NCBI GenBank assembly: GCA_016927185.1
Contig: JAFGND010000044.1
Span: 1-64,000, forward strand
Direction of reading: 5' to 3'
Source of the DNA: Candidatus Coatesiibacteriota bacterium
GTDB lineage: Bacteria; JAFGND01
Length of the DNA stretch: 64,000 nucleotides
Shown here: positions 63,565 through 64,000 of the stretch, piece after piece
How positions within the stretch are numbered: the stretch's first letter is position 1
Layout: every line of letters begins with the position of its first letter
Program-made: the position numbers and the translations under genes
The notes under the pieces: model-generated
Told to the model about the DNA's origin: nothing
The model's input: only the letters and a program-made list of their open reading frames with translations
Database searches by the model: none

Positions 63565-64000
63565 ATGTTTTCATTATTCCGATTTCTTTTATTGCTAACG
63601 GATATTTTAACCTGGTTTATTGCATTCCTGATTGCATTTCTTATAAGAAGTCATCCATCAGTTGTCAGCATGTTCAATCTCAAGCCATGGCCATTGAATC
63701 CTTATCTTTACTTGAAGATGTTTCCTGTTGTCACTTTATATATTTTGCTTGGTTTCCTTATTTTCGATCTTTATCAGAACAGGAAGCCTCTCTTCATGCC
63801 TCTTGAAATCTCCAGAATTGTAAAGGCTTTGTTATTTGCGCTTGGACTATGGCTGGCAACACTCTTCTTTACATATTCTCATTATTATTCAAGATTCGTA
63901 ATAGGTTTGTCGTTCTTTCTTGGTGTTTTCTTCATGTGGATTGGCAGATATCTGCTTTTTCATCTAAATCCTTATCTTGTATCCAATTTCAATATGGATA
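63565..64000 (+). CDS. Undecaprenyl-phosphate sugar-1-phosphate transferase, N-terminal part (runs off the window)
   Basis: Open frame from ATG 63565 (AGGAAAAG before it) to the window end, about 145 residues. N-terminal membrane helices (MFSLFRFLLLLTD ... FIAFLIAFLIRS), then YLKMFPVVTLYILLGFLIFDLYQNRK and HYYSRFVIGLSFFLGVFFMWIGRYLL: the WcaJ/WbaP-type N-terminal module of polyprenyl-phosphate sugar transferases that start O-antigen or exopolysaccharide repeat units. Catalytic C-terminus lies outside the window. Seven bases after miaA. Confidence 0.8.
   Translation, partial: MFSLFRFLLLLTDILTWFIAFLIAFLIRSHPSVVSMFNLKPWPLNPYLYLKMFPVVTLYILLGFLIFDLYQNRKPLFMPLEISRIVKALLFALGLWLATLFFTYSHYYSRFVIGLSFFLGVFFMWIGRYLLFHLNPYLVSNFNMD

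Overview
The window is AT-rich, compact and bacterial. It encodes a diderm (Gram-negative type) cell: LptA, LptB, LptC, LptD and LptE homologues of the lipopolysaccharide export machine, several lipoproteins, an outer-membrane beta-barrel and a GT51 glycosyltransferase. Other gene content is typical of the FCB superphylum and neighbouring candidate phyla: a GWxTD-domain lipoprotein, C-terminal FlgD/T9SS-like sorting domains, PQQ-type propeller lipoproteins, a DUF5683 protein, MglA, and a long cyclase-AAA-TPR protein. A long double-domain 2-hydroxyacyl-CoA dehydratase activase suggests an anaerobe. A Cloacimonadota/Delongbacteria/WOR-3-like lineage is my best inference, but no rRNA gene is present to settle it.

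Layout. 0.3-2.2 kb: groES-groEL on the minus strand, behind an unusual CIRCE-like inverted repeat. 2.4-4.5 kb: comEC. 4.5-6.6 kb: an undescribed four-gene minus operon with two tiny lipoproteins sharing a YGGPxM motif, an ECF-S-like membrane protein and a secreted protein with a probable molybdopterin-binding-type fold. 6.7-8.6 kb: secreted papain-family protease. 8.6-12.7 kb: a giant protein with the layout of soluble adenylyl cyclase. 12.9-16.6 kb: two lipoproteins with Thr-Gly repeats and an MFS transporter. 16.7-21.4 kb: small genes, tRNA-Val, tRNA-Asp, an HD hydrolase, a methyltransferase and a propeller protein. 21.5-31.4 kb: a long minus operon (transaldolase, CheR, CoA activase, ProRS, DNA methyltransferase, TonB-C-like, SUMF1-like). 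31.9-37.7 kb: a plus operon (LytR_C, LptC, LptA, LptB, MglA, RpiB, SUOX-like, Map). 37.7-45.9 kb: O-antigen ligase-like, PilT-like, PH-like membrane protein, outer-membrane barrel, flippase and LptD. 46.1-52.3 kb: dnaA, two radical-SAM enzymes, a zinc-ribbon membrane protein, a ParB-like protein and a CDP-alcohol phosphatidyltransferase. 52.3-62.4 kb: PP2C, FHA, site-2 protease, HflX, GWxTD, LptE, EcsC, GT51 and LapA. 62.6 kb to the end: miaA and a truncated undecaprenyl-phosphate sugar transferase.

How the genes work together. Most of the window serves envelope construction (Lpt parts at three loci, O-antigen ligase, sugar transferase, flippase, GT51, phospholipid synthase). A second theme is signalling (cAMP-type cyclase, CheR, PP2C, FHA, MglA, a PilT relative). 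The rest is housekeeping (GroESL, DnaA, ProRS, Map, MiaA, HflX).

Genome style. Operonic genes overlap by a few bases, and five convergent pairs have stop codons 0-5 bp apart. Several first-in-operon genes have a TTGACA box 35-39 bp before the start codon and no Shine-Dalgarno, which suggests leaderless transcripts. No CRISPR array, insertion sequence, phage gene or rRNA was found.
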